Positions 22,826 through 33,755 of a DNA stretch of 64,000 bases are shown one piece after another (the first letter of the stretch is position 1; each line of letters opens with the position of its first letter). The position numbers and the translations under genes are program-made. The notes beneath the pieces are model-generated. The model searched no databases. It was not told where the DNA came from and worked only from the letters and a program-made list of their open reading frames with translations. The stretch is from Branchiostoma lanceolatum (lineage: Eukaryota > Chordata > Leptocardii > Amphioxiformes > Branchiostomatidae), in assembly GCF_035083965.1 (NCBI RefSeq), contig NC_089724.1:3830001-3894000 (forward strand), written 5' to 3'.

Positions 22826-23559
22826 GGTGCCGATAAACAGACGCCAGAATGCCCCGCGTCTCGGTCCCAGGGCGTTCCGGCGGACTTCAGGTTACTTTTG
22901 CCATCGCAGCAGGAAGATTCTGACTCACGTAGGCACCTCATAGCCTTCTTCGGTTAGGGATGTGTTTGTCTGTGTGTTATCCAGGGCCACGCATTATCAG
23001 TTTTGCAAACTCAGTGAGAGACACCCTCAGGTCCATGTTATCATTCGTTACTAAGTTTGTCATCTTGCCAAGGCCACTGGGAAGGGGGGGGGGGGTTAGG
23101 GTCTGTTAGAGTAACACAATATTGGTCCATTCAATGTTAGATACCTTCCAATACCTACAATGTCATGTCCTTTGCCTGGAGTGTCCTTGCTCAGAGGGTC
23201 ACAGTAAAGTAGATTGGTGACCTTTACTTTGCAGTTAAACTTTAACTTCACAATGGCCACCTTGTTGCGGACTTTGCTCTCTAGGTCATGGAATCGGGGA
23301 GGGGGTGTCTGTTATCTTTAATTTCGTTTGGTATAAACGTATCAAGGACACATAAAGAGAGAGTGTGACCAACGTAACTCCATAACTTAGCCCGATCAGG
23401 ATTATGTATGTGTTCACTGTGTTCAAGGTTACGTACCTTAAAATACCCAAAGATAGCCATTTTTGGGCACACTGTTCCTAGCAGCTTGTGCGATTTATTT
23501 GGTGACTACCATCTATAGAAATAGCAACAACTCACAATGTACAATTGATTTGTTGAAAG
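22826..23559. other. No gene recognised; poly-G run
   Basis: A run of about 11 G lies at 23083-23094. No exon was found. The 3' UTR of the TRIM gene on the minus strand may reach into the right end of this interval. Confidence 0.3.
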
Positions 23560-23565
23560 TTTATT
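23560..23565 (-). terminator. Candidate polyadenylation signal for the TRIM gene
   Basis: TTTATT on the plus strand reads AATAAA on the minus strand, about 380 bp downstream of the TRIM stop codon. No closer canonical hexamer was noticed. Confidence 0.35.
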
Positions 23566-23946
23566 AAAAGAAGGCAAATTCTGCTAGATTCACCATGTAA
23601 AAAGTATTGTATAGACACTACTTTTCTATACACTGTTATACTACTCTCATATACATAGTATTCGTGAGGTGCAAATGAAATATTGTGAATTATGAGTCAG
23701 TTGTAAAGAGCACAGTATTGCCCCTCCCATTTGCATTAATACATGCATAGAACCTATATTTTTCACATTTGATTTTTGTGTGCAAACTTTTATGTTACAT
23801 ACAATATTCCTATTCAGTTTGCTTAACAATATCCGTGGGGCTTTTAACATAAACCGGAATCTAAACTGCAACTTTACCACTTCTTGATTTGTAGAAAGGA
23901 ACATACATGTACAAGCTTGATACGTATTTGAAGACTGAAGTTTTTC

Positions 23947-26130
23947 TCACATGTATCTGTATTTCCTGATACAGTGGTCCCCAGGATCAGCTACGAACAC
24001 ATGTCCATCCTCTGTCACAGCCACCCCATATGGAATGTTTAGCTTGTCTCCATCACTGCTGATGGTGGACACCCAGGTACCGTCTAAGCGGAACACCTGA
24101 AGCTTCTTACCGTGTTCAATACCACCAATTGTACCCCCAATGTTTGCCAGAACTATGTTCCCCCTGCTGTCAGCTGACACCCCTATAGGGTTATACATGT
24201 CCTGTGGTTGTTGGCCCCACTTGCCGAACTTGTGATGAAAGTTCATATTCTTGTCAAACACCTGAACACGGTCATTGTCTTGATCTGACACAATGATGTT
24301 GTCCTTTGTATCCGCACAGACAAAATATGGCTGGTCGAACTGCCTCTCCCCTTGTCCCTTCCCTCCCACCTGTTTCACTAGATTACCATCTACCTCAAAC
24401 AGGAATATGACGTGTTTGTCAGGATCAGTTACAACAACCCTCCCATCCCTCTGTACTGCCAGGCCATAGGAGTTTGTGCAAAAGCCATCCACAGAAAATT
24501 TGTGCAAAAGTTCTCCTGATGGTGTAAACTTCTTGACTACATCCCCAGACAATATCACTGCGGTGCCATCCATATGAGCTGCAATTGATACAGGACCTGT
24601 AGCTGTTCCAAATGAGTAACAAAAGTTTCCTGTCAGATCAAACACCTGGATACGTGTGTTGCGAGTATCAGCTACATACAGCCGATCTCCACTGACTGCA
24701 AGATCAAAAGGTGTATTAAACTGCCCGTGTTGGCTTCCCTTGTGTCCGAACCTCAGTACAGGGTTGTTACTACCCACTTCTACAATGAGAGGGGAACACA
24801 GGCTAATCCCTCCTGTAACCCCAACCCCTTCCCCTGAAATTATACCAACCACATGCTCTCCTGATGCTTGTGGCCTCCAAACTGCTTTAAATGCCCCTCC
24901 ACTAGTTCTGGTAGTGTCTAATTTAGCACATTGCCCCCCAGGCGAGGTGACAGTGACTTGAGGATCGGTTTCCCATTCTTGGCCTTTCTGTGGTCTAAAG
25001 ATGACAATAGTTGGCAAACTTTCTACTGGGGCCTCTGCGAGGAACAAAGATTCATCGGACAGAAAAAGGTAACAGTCAACAAGATCAGTGCAGGCGTTAT
25101 CTGGTTGGAAGGATATATTATTCTTTAAAGCTTCATGGTGAACCTGGGTTGTGGAAAGAACATTTAGCCTATCTTCTAGCTGTTGCCTAAGTGTGAGAAT
25201 TTCTACATCATTACCTCTAGCTAGAATGTCTGTCGAGAACTTCAGTCCATCTTTGGTAGACTTGATGTTTTCTTCCAGCTCTTTCTCTTCCTTCTCGAGA
25301 GGCTCCTTCTGGGTCTTTTCCATCTTGTTTAGCTTCTCTGTGATCGTCTTCTCTTCCTTATCCAGTTTTGCTCTCATCTGTGCGAAATGTTCCTGTATTT
25401 CTTTTCTCCGTGTTTGACAGTTTGTTGTGATGCTTGCGAGTTCTTGGCTAACAGTTGCTTTAGCTTTCTTTAAAGCATCACCCGTGTCCTTGTTTTTTTT
25501 CACCAAGGTCTGTAGTTCAGCCTTGTACTTCTGTGCGATCTTACTGACCTCCTGTGGGTTGTGGTTTGGTCCAGGTCGGTGCTCGGTAATGGTGCAGTCT
25601 CGGCACACGAGCTTGGCGCAGGGTTGACAGTAGAAAGTCATGCGCTGGTCGGTGTGGCGAGGGCAGTACATGGCTCGGCTGTACTTTGGCCTGCTGCTGG
25701 GGTTCTTCAGATCATTTAGGGTGAAGATGTAATGATCCTTTAGAGCAGGAATACTACTGTGAGCAGTTATACAGTTCTTACACAGCAGGATACTACAGTC
25801 CGCACATCTTCCTTCTACCTTTGCATCAGACTTACACATCTGACACTGGGTGTGGTCTTCTTCGCTTTTATGTAGAACCCTGAAGTCCAGCAAGCTGTTG
25901 ATGTAGAAATTTGGCGACAGATTGCTGACACCTGTTCCCTGTAGTCTGACCTGGTGCCGACAGGTAGGACAGGTGAGCTGGCCCTTTTCCCTCCGCCATG
26001 TTTCCAGACACCTGGCACAGAAGGTGTGAAGACAGGGCAGGACGCGGGGGTCGTCATAGATCTCCTGGCAGACGGGACAAGTCAGGAACTTCTCGTCAAA
26101 CTCCTCTAGTGGGAGGCTAGCAGCAGCCAT
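23947..26130 (-). CDS. TRIM2/TRIM3-type RING E3 ligase with NHL repeats, 727 aa, intronless
   Basis: Predicted RING-type E3 ubiquitin ligase of the TRIM-NHL class. From the chosen Met: a C3HC4 RING at about residues 18-57 (CPVC, CLHTFCARC, CPTC), a B-box1-like zinc motif at 95-133, B-box2 at 156-191 (CPRHTDQRMTFYCQPC), a coiled coil at about 193-335 rich in Lys and Glu, a filamin/ABP280-like domain at about 369-452, and five or six NHL repeats at about 456-727 (for example FDLAVSGDRLYVADTRNTRI). This order is that of TRIM2, TRIM3 and TRIM71. The frame stays open 61 codons upstream to 26313, but MAAASLPLEEFDEKF at 26130 gives a normal TRIM N terminus. There are no introns, which suggests a retrocopy or a member of an expanded intronless lineage. 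The domain set is intact, so it is probably functional in the cytoplasm. Confidence 0.92.
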   Translation of the reverse strand: MAAASLPLEEFDEKFLTCPVCQEIYDDPRVLPCLHTFCARCLETWRREKGQLTCPTCRHQVRLQGTGVSNLSPNFYINSLLDFRVLHKSEEDHTQCQMCKSDAKVEGRCADCSILLCKNCITAHSSIPALKDHYIFTLNDLKNPSSRPKYSRAMYCPRHTDQRMTFYCQPCAKLVCRDCTITEHRPGPNHNPQEVSKIAQKYKAELQTLVKKNKDTGDALKKAKATVSQELASITTNCQTRRKEIQEHFAQMRAKLDKEEKTITEKLNKMEKTQKEPLEKEEKELEENIKSTKDGLKFSTDILARGNDVEILTLRQQLEDRLNVLSTTQVHHEALKNNISFQPDNACTDLVDCYLFLSDESLFLAEAPVESLPTIVIFRPQKGQEWETDPQVTVTSPGGQCAKLDTTRTSGGAFKAVWRPQASGEHVVGIISGEGVGVTGGISLCSPLIVEVGSNNPVLRFGHKGSQHGQFNTPFDLAVSGDRLYVADTRNTRIQVFDLTGNFCYSFGTATGPVSIAAHMDGTAVILSGDVVKKFTPSGELLHKFSVDGFCTNSYGLAVQRDGRVVVTDPDKHVIFLFEVDGNLVKQVGGKGQGERQFDQPYFVCADTKDNIIVSDQDNDRVQVFDKNMNFHHKFGKWGQQPQDMYNPIGVSADSRGNIVLANIGGTIGGIEHGKKLQVFRLDGTWVSTISSDGDKLNIPYGVAVTEDGHVFVADPGDHCIRKYRYM

Positions 26131-26313
26131 GATGTCGGTCTCGTACAACTGGAAAGGTTCTACGCTCAGCAGACGGCTAGTTATCACAAAGAGTGAAAGG
26201 AGGAACTTCGCATCGGGATCTGTTTTTTTACCATCACAGTCTAGACAGGGTGAGGTACTGACAGGTGTGCCATACTGATTGGTCCAGACGCCAAGCAAAC
26301 AATGGCCAAGCAA

Positions 26314-26966
26314 ACAATGGTTTTATTTCATGTATCATAACACGAGTCTTCTTATTGTACATACTAGCTCAAGCGTGAATGTCTAATGTCTGTTGTAATT
26401 TGTTCACTGTAGCATGCGATGTTTCAATATAGTAATTGCAATGGGTGGACTACAAATAAACTAAAAAGGGCCCCTTCAACCTGTAGCTTTTTTTCTATCG
26501 CAAGTCAGGGCTTCATGTGTGCTATCTCGACCTTCCGCACGACTGCAACCCTAGCAATAGCATACACATGATATGGGTTGAAAAATCCGGCTTCAACCTG
26601 GGATTACTATAACGTTACATTGTGTATTTTTCTGTACATTGTATGTGTATGAGATGGTAAGGATTCCTGGGCCTCTGATGGCGTTTTAACCATCCCACAA
26701 CCAGTCTGAGTTCCGTAACTATATTTCGAAATGATCACTGCGGATCTCGCTATCTCACAGATTCTTGTTTCCCAGCGACAGGTGCATATCGGGACCAAAC
26801 AGACAAGCAAAGACGCCCGGATTGACCCCTGACCGCCATTCTACACCATCGGTGTCCGTTTCTGTCAACCTTTCTGTCGGGGTCTCAACCCTGAGATATT
26901 TACAACGTTGTTTTAGAGGCTGACAAGCCAACATTTGTGCCCGGGACGATAACACGTCCTCTCGGC
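26314..26966. other. 5' flank of the TRIM gene; no gene recognised
   Basis: No TATA box or CpG island is obvious directly upstream of the TRIM ORF. Overlapping minus-strand ORFs at 26607-27224 have no motifs. Confidence 0.3.
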
Positions 26967-27033
26967 GTGTGCTTATATCTCGTGCCGCCCCACTGGGGGA
27001 CGGTGTTCGGTGGCCCCCGGCCGTGCCGTTCGC
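26967..27033 (+). repeat. Direct repeat A, left copy (67 bp)
   Basis: GTGTGCTTATATCTCGTGCC and the following GCCCC-CTGGG-GACGGTGTTCGGTG and CCGGCCGTGCCGTTCGC match 36205-36271 in the same orientation with few changes. Both copies lie outside the inverted arms at 27286 and 36104. Confidence 0.8.
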
Positions 27034-27285
27034 ATTAGGCCATGTTGATTCGGTTGTATGGATGACATCTTGTGGGCACTCAAAACTGATGCGAGCGTGC
27101 GAAGAAAAAACAAAATTGTCTTCATTATGAAATCTATTGCCAAGTGGCCAGGAAGGGTGAACAGATGACTTAATACACAGAGTATTGTACACCGAACGAT
27201 AGAGTCTTCATTTTGTTGTTTCACATCTTTTTATTTGACTTTCGAATTGACTACAACATTCTACGGCATTAATACCCGTTTGTAG

Positions 27286-27765
27286 TACGGTGGCCCACGG
27301 GAACACGGCGTTTTTTTTTATATCTGGGTTTATTTTCAACTTTTTTTTCCTGCGTGAAAATTTTTCGCACTTTTTTTTGTTTTGCAAAAATTTTTTCTTC
27401 TTTTTTTTTGTGGGCATATAATGTACCCTCCCCGACAACGCACCGTCCCCAGGTCAAAGGTCGTGTGACGGGCGGACGTGTAATGGCGGCATATAGATAC
27501 CGACTGATGAATCGTAAGTTATTCAATATATCTCATAGAATTGCATTATCACACTCCAAATTCAACTTGTTCCGTATAATTATAAGCTCCAGATCGTTGG
27601 AAAATTATCATAACGTGATGTTTTGCTGTAAAACTTATTGGTAAAACGGTCATCATCTGTTCTCTCATTGGGGAGGGGGGCGTAGGGTTTTTGGAAAAAC
27701 TTTGCTGCTTTCTTCGTGTGAATTTAGGACCGATTGGCATTAATGATTAGTATACTTTTTTATGT
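27286..27765 (+). repeat. Inverted repeat B, left arm (~480 bp)
   Basis: Nearly identical in reverse orientation to 35617-36104. The outer end is TA|CGGTGGCCCAC and the inner end lies near AGTATACTTTTTTA. The left part is a run of T-rich blocks; the right part holds a first-exon-like ORF start. The two arms bound an 8.8 kb interval, as long terminal inverted repeats would. Alternatively they are two separate insertions of one ~480-bp element. Confidence 0.85.
27450..27513 (+). promoter_or_regulatory. Promoter/first-exon-like segment in left arm B
   Basis: GTAATGGCGGC at 27481 resembles a YY1 site overlapping a start codon, as in many animal CpG promoters. The reading MAAYRYRLMN is followed at 27514 by a perfect GTAAGT donor. 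If real, it would be the first exon of the integrase-like gene downstream. The same segment exists reversed in the right arm. This is an inference. Confidence 0.35.
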
Positions 27766-27884
27766 GAAATGTATACGTAGCGGTGCTGTAACCGTAAGTC
27801 AGTTGATTCCTATGGCCTCTGAGGAAACATGAATTCAAAGAAGTAACAGAAATCACACATACACAGCCTCAAAATGTCCTTAAT

Positions 27885-28010
27885 TTGACACGATGTCTTG
27901 GATATTCCTGTGTCTTGTATACATGCCATTTAACTTTAGGCTGTTTGTTATGGGAAAAAAGGGAAAGTAAAAGGTCTTTGAAGTTATACAGAAGAAGAAT
28001 ATGTTTCCAT
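27885..28010 (+). pseudogene. Possible N-terminal exon of the integrase-like gene
   Basis: The frame reads LGYS near its start and KRSLKLYRRR near its end. That spacing resembles the N-terminal HTH-like region of this integrase family as I know it (GYS..., then a basic LxRRR). Exon borders were not found with confidence, and the match is short. Confidence 0.3.
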
Positions 28011-31000
28011 GTTCAGTTCTTTATTCTCATGTTATTCTATGTATCACTGGTGTTACTTACTATAGCCTAGGTATTAAGTAGTCAATATTTTCATGGTTCA
28101 TATGGAAGAATGGCATAGTTTTTTACATAGATATGATATTATCATGGATTAACTTTACGGCTGATCATTTTCTCACACATTTCATGTATATTGTATGGCA
28201 CGTTTCTTTGGATGTGGCCATGCATCACTTATGTTTTCTATTAATAATTTTTGTTATCAGGAAGAACTCCAGGGCCCAAACCAAAACGTTGTCTATAGAA
28301 AGATGTGGCGCTGTCTTTTGCGGAAATATTGGCTTAATGTCAGAAGGTATTTGTATTTTTGATGTGTTTGAATTAAAACGATCTAGAAGTAGTGATACAT
28401 GTATTTGTTTTGTTTTTTTTCAATGTGAGAAGTATCATATTTAACCCTGTACCCTAAGTAGAAGTTTTCAGAACAAAGCTGTACTTAATTAACTTAGCCT
28501 TGGGCAGACAGCAACCATTTTGCACATATCCTTAATTTTCCCCTAATGTCCCTAACACATCAGGAGTACTGTGCAAAGGATTTTACAAGAAGAAGACCCA
28601 GAAGGCTCAGCTCAGAGACGACAACGACGTCTTATTCGGCGTGACTACTTTAGTCTGGTAGTACACACAATCTTTATTTTTGTTGCAGAGTAATTTTCTG
28701 ACATTTTCAAGATATACTTTTGAACGCTGTTATTGCACTGTGTGGCTCCAAAGTTACTTTGGTTGACATGTGTTTTTTTTCTTTTATTACATCTATTGGT
28801 TCTGTCCTAATAGCTAAGAATCAGGACTTGTCAGCTGTCATTATATGGGTCATTATGCTTGACATTTTCGTCACAGAAATTCTTTTTTTACCTGAATGTC
28901 TTGAGACTTACATGTCTCTTTTTTCATTAATGTTTCTTTAGTCTAGTAGGTTGTTTAACATTCTATGTTATGATATGTATAACCGTTACTTGCGTGTGTG
29001 TCTTTTTGCACATTTTACATACATCATGTAGCCTCTCTCCGTAGCTGATTCCCTTAGAACACTTCACTCTATTTGGCCGACGTATACTATTTTCCCAGCG
29101 ATCCATGCAGCTTGGCAGAGGCTACATTTTACCTACATCTCAGTGTTCTATTCATGTCAAAAGCTGAGATATATCACACTTATTGTGTGTTTGCACTATT
29201 GCTTCTCCTTCAATATACCCCTATGCTGTAGGTTGGTGAATATCAACTTCCTTGAAATGTTATCAGAAGTGACTGTCATATTGCATTTTCTTTGTCTAAT
29301 CCTAGCCTTTTGTCTTGTCCTTCAGGGGCCGAGTCAAGTCTGGCATATTGATGGGTGTGTATATGTGTACATTGTAAAATTGCATTCTGTGTATTACCAA
29401 TAACTAACCACTTTGAAACGATGATGTGGTAAAATAATTTTCTCTGTTACTGTATTTGCAGGAATGACAAGTTGAAACCGTATGGATTTTGTCTCCATGG
29501 CTGCATCGATGGGTAATGTACACACTATAGGTTATCTACTGCTTTATATAATTTTTGTCAGGTATTTGACACCTGGTTTCCATTCTTATCACAGGCGACC
29601 ATTCTCTAAACATGGTAATGTCAGAGACTTTAGAGACCAACCATATATCATTCTGTCTTGCACTTGAACATAATCTGTATATCATTGAGCTGTACAACCA
29701 ATCTAGATCTGTGGTGTAGAACTTGCATGCATAACGTTGACCTTGCTTGTTTCTTGACCTCCAGCACATTAAATTCGCTGTTTGACTAACCTATGTGTAT
29801 TGGTTTCACCGTTAGACTGAGTGGTAATTTGCAGCACTTAACGTTAACAATTGTCTTAGACATGATAGTCAAATGAAACTTTTATCATAATGACACTTGT
29901 CTTTTACATTGTAGTTATAGTAGACGTTGCATGTGGCTACATGTTGGCACAACAAATAAGGATGCTGCAGTAGTGGCCACACTCTACCTGAACACAGTCA
30001 ACCAGCTAGAAGGTACATTGACATAGTGTCAGTAGTTAAGACTTGAGTAGTCATATGTTCTACTGTCCATTATTGGCTGTCCGTCCACTCCGTGTCACAT
30101 GTACATGCGATTAGCCTACGGGCAGGAATTTGCCATAACTTTTCATTGATTGTCAGAATGATATTCTAAAATAGCTTATATAAGTTATACAGACATACAG
30201 CCTATTCAGTGGTCACTATATTGGATATGTGGCACATTAAACACTATTTCAGTATCATACAATTTTGGGGATAAGGTGCACTGGTACTTATTTCACAAAA
30301 AAATATTTGAGATGTACAGCATATAGTTGTCAGCAAAACCATATTTAGTATTACAAAATGCCTCTCTTATCATGATCAGCTAGAGCATAGCTGTTATCAA
30401 CTTAGATATCGTAAACAAATGTTTTATATTTTTCGGTCTGTATGCTAGTGTATAAAAGTGACTTAACAGTTTACATAGTATAGGTAAATATTTAGGTGCA
30501 CTGGTGCACCCACATTAAAAACAATTACTAGTAGGTGCATAGTAGCCATGGCTCCAATTTTGGGTTCACTTGCACCTTGTATTTAGAACCATTATCTGAA
30601 GATAAAGGACACTTATTTCCACATTCTTGCAGGTTGTCCACAACTTGTCCGATCCAGGCACAGAGAATGTGGTGGTGGCTGCAATGCAGTGTTCTTTTCA
30701 TTGCAACCATTAGTATGGCAAGTCTGTGCATAATCAGGTGCATTTCTTTGATTACATTTCATTGTGCAGTGTAAGACCCTATTATGAAGGTTCCTATCAG
30801 TTAGTGTGCCTCTGAGGCCTGTCTGTATTTCCATTTCCTTGATGTTCCTTGAAAGCAAGGTACAGATGCATCTTACAGCTTTATCATTATTGTGGTATAG
30901 CATCATCATACCATACCGGTAGCTAACAGTGCCAAAAAAGAGGCTTGGATTCATTCTGAAGATACAAAATGTATCAAACATTAACAAAATCAAACCATTT

Positions 31001-31299
31001 TATGCTTTATTACATTACTGCACTAATAAACAGATACTGTACTTGGGTAAAATACATGTTAATGGTGTGTTTTGTTTATCATTATAGCGTATTGAAGCCT
31101 TCTGGTCTCACCTGAGGCCCACAGTGGTGTGGTGGATTGGGGTTTTCCAGGTAAAGATGCTCATGGAACTGAACAAAATTGAACATTTTAGTTTTCTTAT
31201 TAAGAGAAAGTATAGATTCTTCTCAATTTGTAGGTGTGATACAATAAGAGTAACATAAATAAAACAAGAGTTGGTAGACCTCAAATCTCCATGAAATAT

Positions 31300-31830
31300 A
31301 TATTATGCAAATTAGGCCCACAGTTATATAATCTATATTCAACTATGGTCATTGTCACATAACTTCCAAATGCCATCAGTATGAAATTCCAGTTACTGCA
31401 TCTACCAATGTGGAATTACTGTATTTTCTCATTAATTATGCAAATAGGGTCTTCATTTGCATAACTTTTATCTGCCAATGTCCCTTTATTTCTCAGTTAC
31501 ATACTGTATGTTGCATTTTTGAACTGTCCTACCATTGAACAGAGTGGATTTATAAAATGCCTTCATTAATTATGCAATATGCAAATTAGATTCTGATTTG
31601 CATTATCGTCATTTCATTATATCAAGTAACACTTAAGCTATCCACATATCAAAAAGAAGTATAAAGGTTTGGTTGTATATCCCTCTGTGGTTTCACAACC
31701 AGCTGTCGAGCCCCTCGGGAAGTGACCCAGTTTCGCTATAACAGGTGTCCCACAACTTGCAATGGACAACACTGCAAATATAGATTTTCCTCATTACTTA
31801 TGCAAATCAAGTTCAATTTGCATATTTTGC
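31300..31830. repeat. Cluster of seven ATGCAAAT octamers in an integrase intron
   Basis: ATGCAAAT occurs at 31305, 31438, 31579 and 31800; its reverse complement ATTTGCAT occurs at 31455, 31596 and 31816. The spacing suggests three diverged direct copies of a TATGCAAAT..ATTTGCAT module. The octamer is the POU/Oct consensus, but a degenerate repeat family is the simpler reading. Confidence 0.6.
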
Positions 31831-31899
31831 AATTCATTGTGTACATCTGTCTAAGCTACCTGCATAGTAAATGATATGAAAATCTGTTTCTTCAGTTAT

Positions 31900-32115
31900 T
31901 CTCCTTAAAGGGTTTTGACAAATATGCCATTGTTGTTCCAGTGACACATATCAGGAGGCCCAAAATCGACCTTGACCTTTCTCCTCCCAACACCTACCCA
32001 CATACCAAATATCATTACAATCCATGTAGACGTTCTTCAGTTATGCTGACTTTAAGCATCCGAAGGCACAAACATACACACACGCAAACACACGCAAACA
32101 CGCAAAACAATATCA
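31900..32115 (+). mobile_element. Probable dispersed repeat ending in a CA-rich tail
   Basis: CCTACCCACATACCAAATAT followed by CATTACAATCCATGTAGACG, TTCTTCAGTTATGC and then ACACAAA-rich sequence resembles a repeat consensus common in invertebrate genomes. It lies inside an intron of the integrase-like gene. The family is not named with confidence. Confidence 0.4.
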
Positions 32116-33641
32116 CCATGAAGAAGTCTTTTTTCATGGAGATAATGATATTAATACAATCTGTACAGTTACTAACTTCATTTCTCTTTCTTTTATTAAT
32201 GATATTGTGGTCCATTATCTGTATGTGTTTGGTGAATCATCAAAATTTTTCACGATGATGAGAGTATAACCTACATGTATATGTGGGATTTAGTCTCTTT
32301 TTAAACCAAGACTATTGTAACAGTGGTTTACTTTTTAGGAAATGGCAGCTCATGGAGACCTTGAAGTAGGGAACTTTCTACACAAGTAAGTGCTTTATGG
32401 TATAGTGTGATACATATTCCACCCACCTTGTGTTTTTGATCCAAATTTACTGTGGCATACTAAATGCTACTTTGAGGAACCCCTGCCTCTTAAACTTAAA
32501 GTGTCCATGGCTTTACATGTTACTTTGTTTTGCTATGATATGGCAGGAGCCTTGACATGTTATTTTGTTCATAATTGTTAGTACTATATTTAGATATTTA
32601 GTACTAACATATTATGATCAGATATTGCTCAAGTACAATACAATATAATTTGTTTTCTTATTTTACAAAAATTGAAAAGCAGAAGTTGTACTGGTTGCAA
32701 GAATAGTAGTTATGACTGTTTTTCATATACTATTGTATCATAACGATGACTTTTGCTTTACTTGACTCTTTGAATGTACAGAGGAATCCTACGTTTCTGC
32801 TTTATGCCGATCATCAGACAACAACTCCTGGAGTTCATGGAGGACTGGAATGACAGAAGAATTCGTCCGCATCGAGGGGCAACAGTTCCAGGTGGACGAC
32901 CAAACGTGTTGTTCTTCCTGCCAGAGCGAACAGGTATACACAAGCAAAAATATGAACTCTGGAAATGTCATCTGTACCAAAGGCCCGGCTTACACGTGCA
33001 TTTTCCAAGTACACTTAGAGCACACTCAGCCCAAGTCCTGTGACTGTGTAAATAGAAATCTGTCATTTTTGACTTTGTAAACAGAAATCTGGGTATTCAA
33101 GTCCCCTTTTCCCAGACAAGACTTGATCACGGTCGAGACCATGCTCAAGACGCCCAGCAGGGGGGCAAGACAGACACCTCTATTTAAAAGCATGATTACA
33201 CAACTACAATTATTGTTCCTCAAGCTACTGATGAGCTGCAGTACTATTTGTTTGCCCCCAGTTCCTCTGAAGGTAATTGGCCTCGCATGATTGGTAAAGT
33301 AATGTCTTAGATGAAGATGTGTTTGTTTTTTCTATGTCTTCTAAATGTCCATGTACCAATCATAGCTGTTTGGCGACACAATGTGTATTTGTTGCAGACT
33401 GTGTACCATGTATTCATTTTCTGTTCTCTTTGAACGTGACAGGTGGAGATAACTTCCTGAACCACCTGTCCCAGCATGACAGACAGCAGGCACAACATTA
33501 TTGCAAACCTCCAGGCAGTGATGTGGGGAATGAGCCCCTCAACAGGTATCTGGAAGAGATGATGGCGAACATGCAGAGGCGGGTACCAGACACTTGGCAG
33601 GAGGCTGCACAATTGTATATAGACCTTGTATATATTGCAAG

Positions 33642-33684
33642 TGACCCTTAGATAAAATTGGCTAATAGTCAATTTTAAGGGTCA
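33642..33684. other. Hairpin spanning the integrase stop codon
   Basis: TGACCCTT (33642-33649) and TAAAATTG pair with CAATTTTA and AAGGGTCA (33677-33684) around a short loop, giving about 16 base pairs with a small bulge. The stop codon TAG at 33649-33651 lies within it. It abuts the next hairpin directly. Confidence 0.65.
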
Positions 33685-33755
33685 GTACAAGAGGGGTTAT
33701 CAGAAATACATGTATATAGTATATACATTGTATCTCTGATAACCCCCCTTGTACT
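33684..33755. other. 72-nt perfect-stem hairpin downstream of the integrase gene
   Basis: AGTACAAGAGGGGTTATCAG at the left pairs with CTGATAACCCCCCTTGTACT at the right, and the stem continues inward through AATACATGTATATA-type sequence. The stem is about 30 bp with one or two mismatches. It could be a very short MITE or a small-RNA hairpin in a 3' UTR; the sequence alone does not decide. Confidence 0.6.

Larger units (their letters stand above)
28261..33651 (+). pseudogene. Integrase-core (rve, RNase H-fold) gene, ten exons, with frame break and stop
   Basis: Exons with AG/GT borders: 28261-28346, 28564-28657, 29326-29354, 29462-29512, 29915-30012, 30633-30737, 31088-31150, 32339-32385, 32782-32933, 33443-33651. 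Phases agree throughout except around the sixth exon. Motifs in order: YRKMWRCLLRKY; LQEEDPEG with a basic tail; VWHIDG (first catalytic Asp); KPYGFCLHGCIDG; PGTENVVVAAMQ (next to the expected second Asp); NQ/RIEAFWSHL across an intron (catalytic Glu); RFCFMPIIRQQL; DWNDRRIRPHRG; FFLPERTG. This order fits the uncharacterised integrase-core proteins known from amphioxus, fish and cnidarians. In the sixth exon the incoming frame and the PGTEN frame differ near 30655, and TAG lies in frame at 30711. The copy therefore looks inactive, unless the assembly is wrong. The final exon ends at TAG 33649-33651. Confidence 0.82.

Noticed and set aside
22601-22941. Two minus-strand ORFs of 72-78 codons
   Set aside because: They fall in a SINE fragment also found at 9205-9497.
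24425-26057. Several ORFs of 65-101 codons inside the TRIM gene
   Set aside because: They are shadows of the intact TRIM/NHL frame.
32774-33080. Plus-strand ORFs at 32774-33043 and 32850-33080 as separate genes
   Set aside because: The first is the ninth integrase exon read through into its intron; the second is another frame of the same exon.
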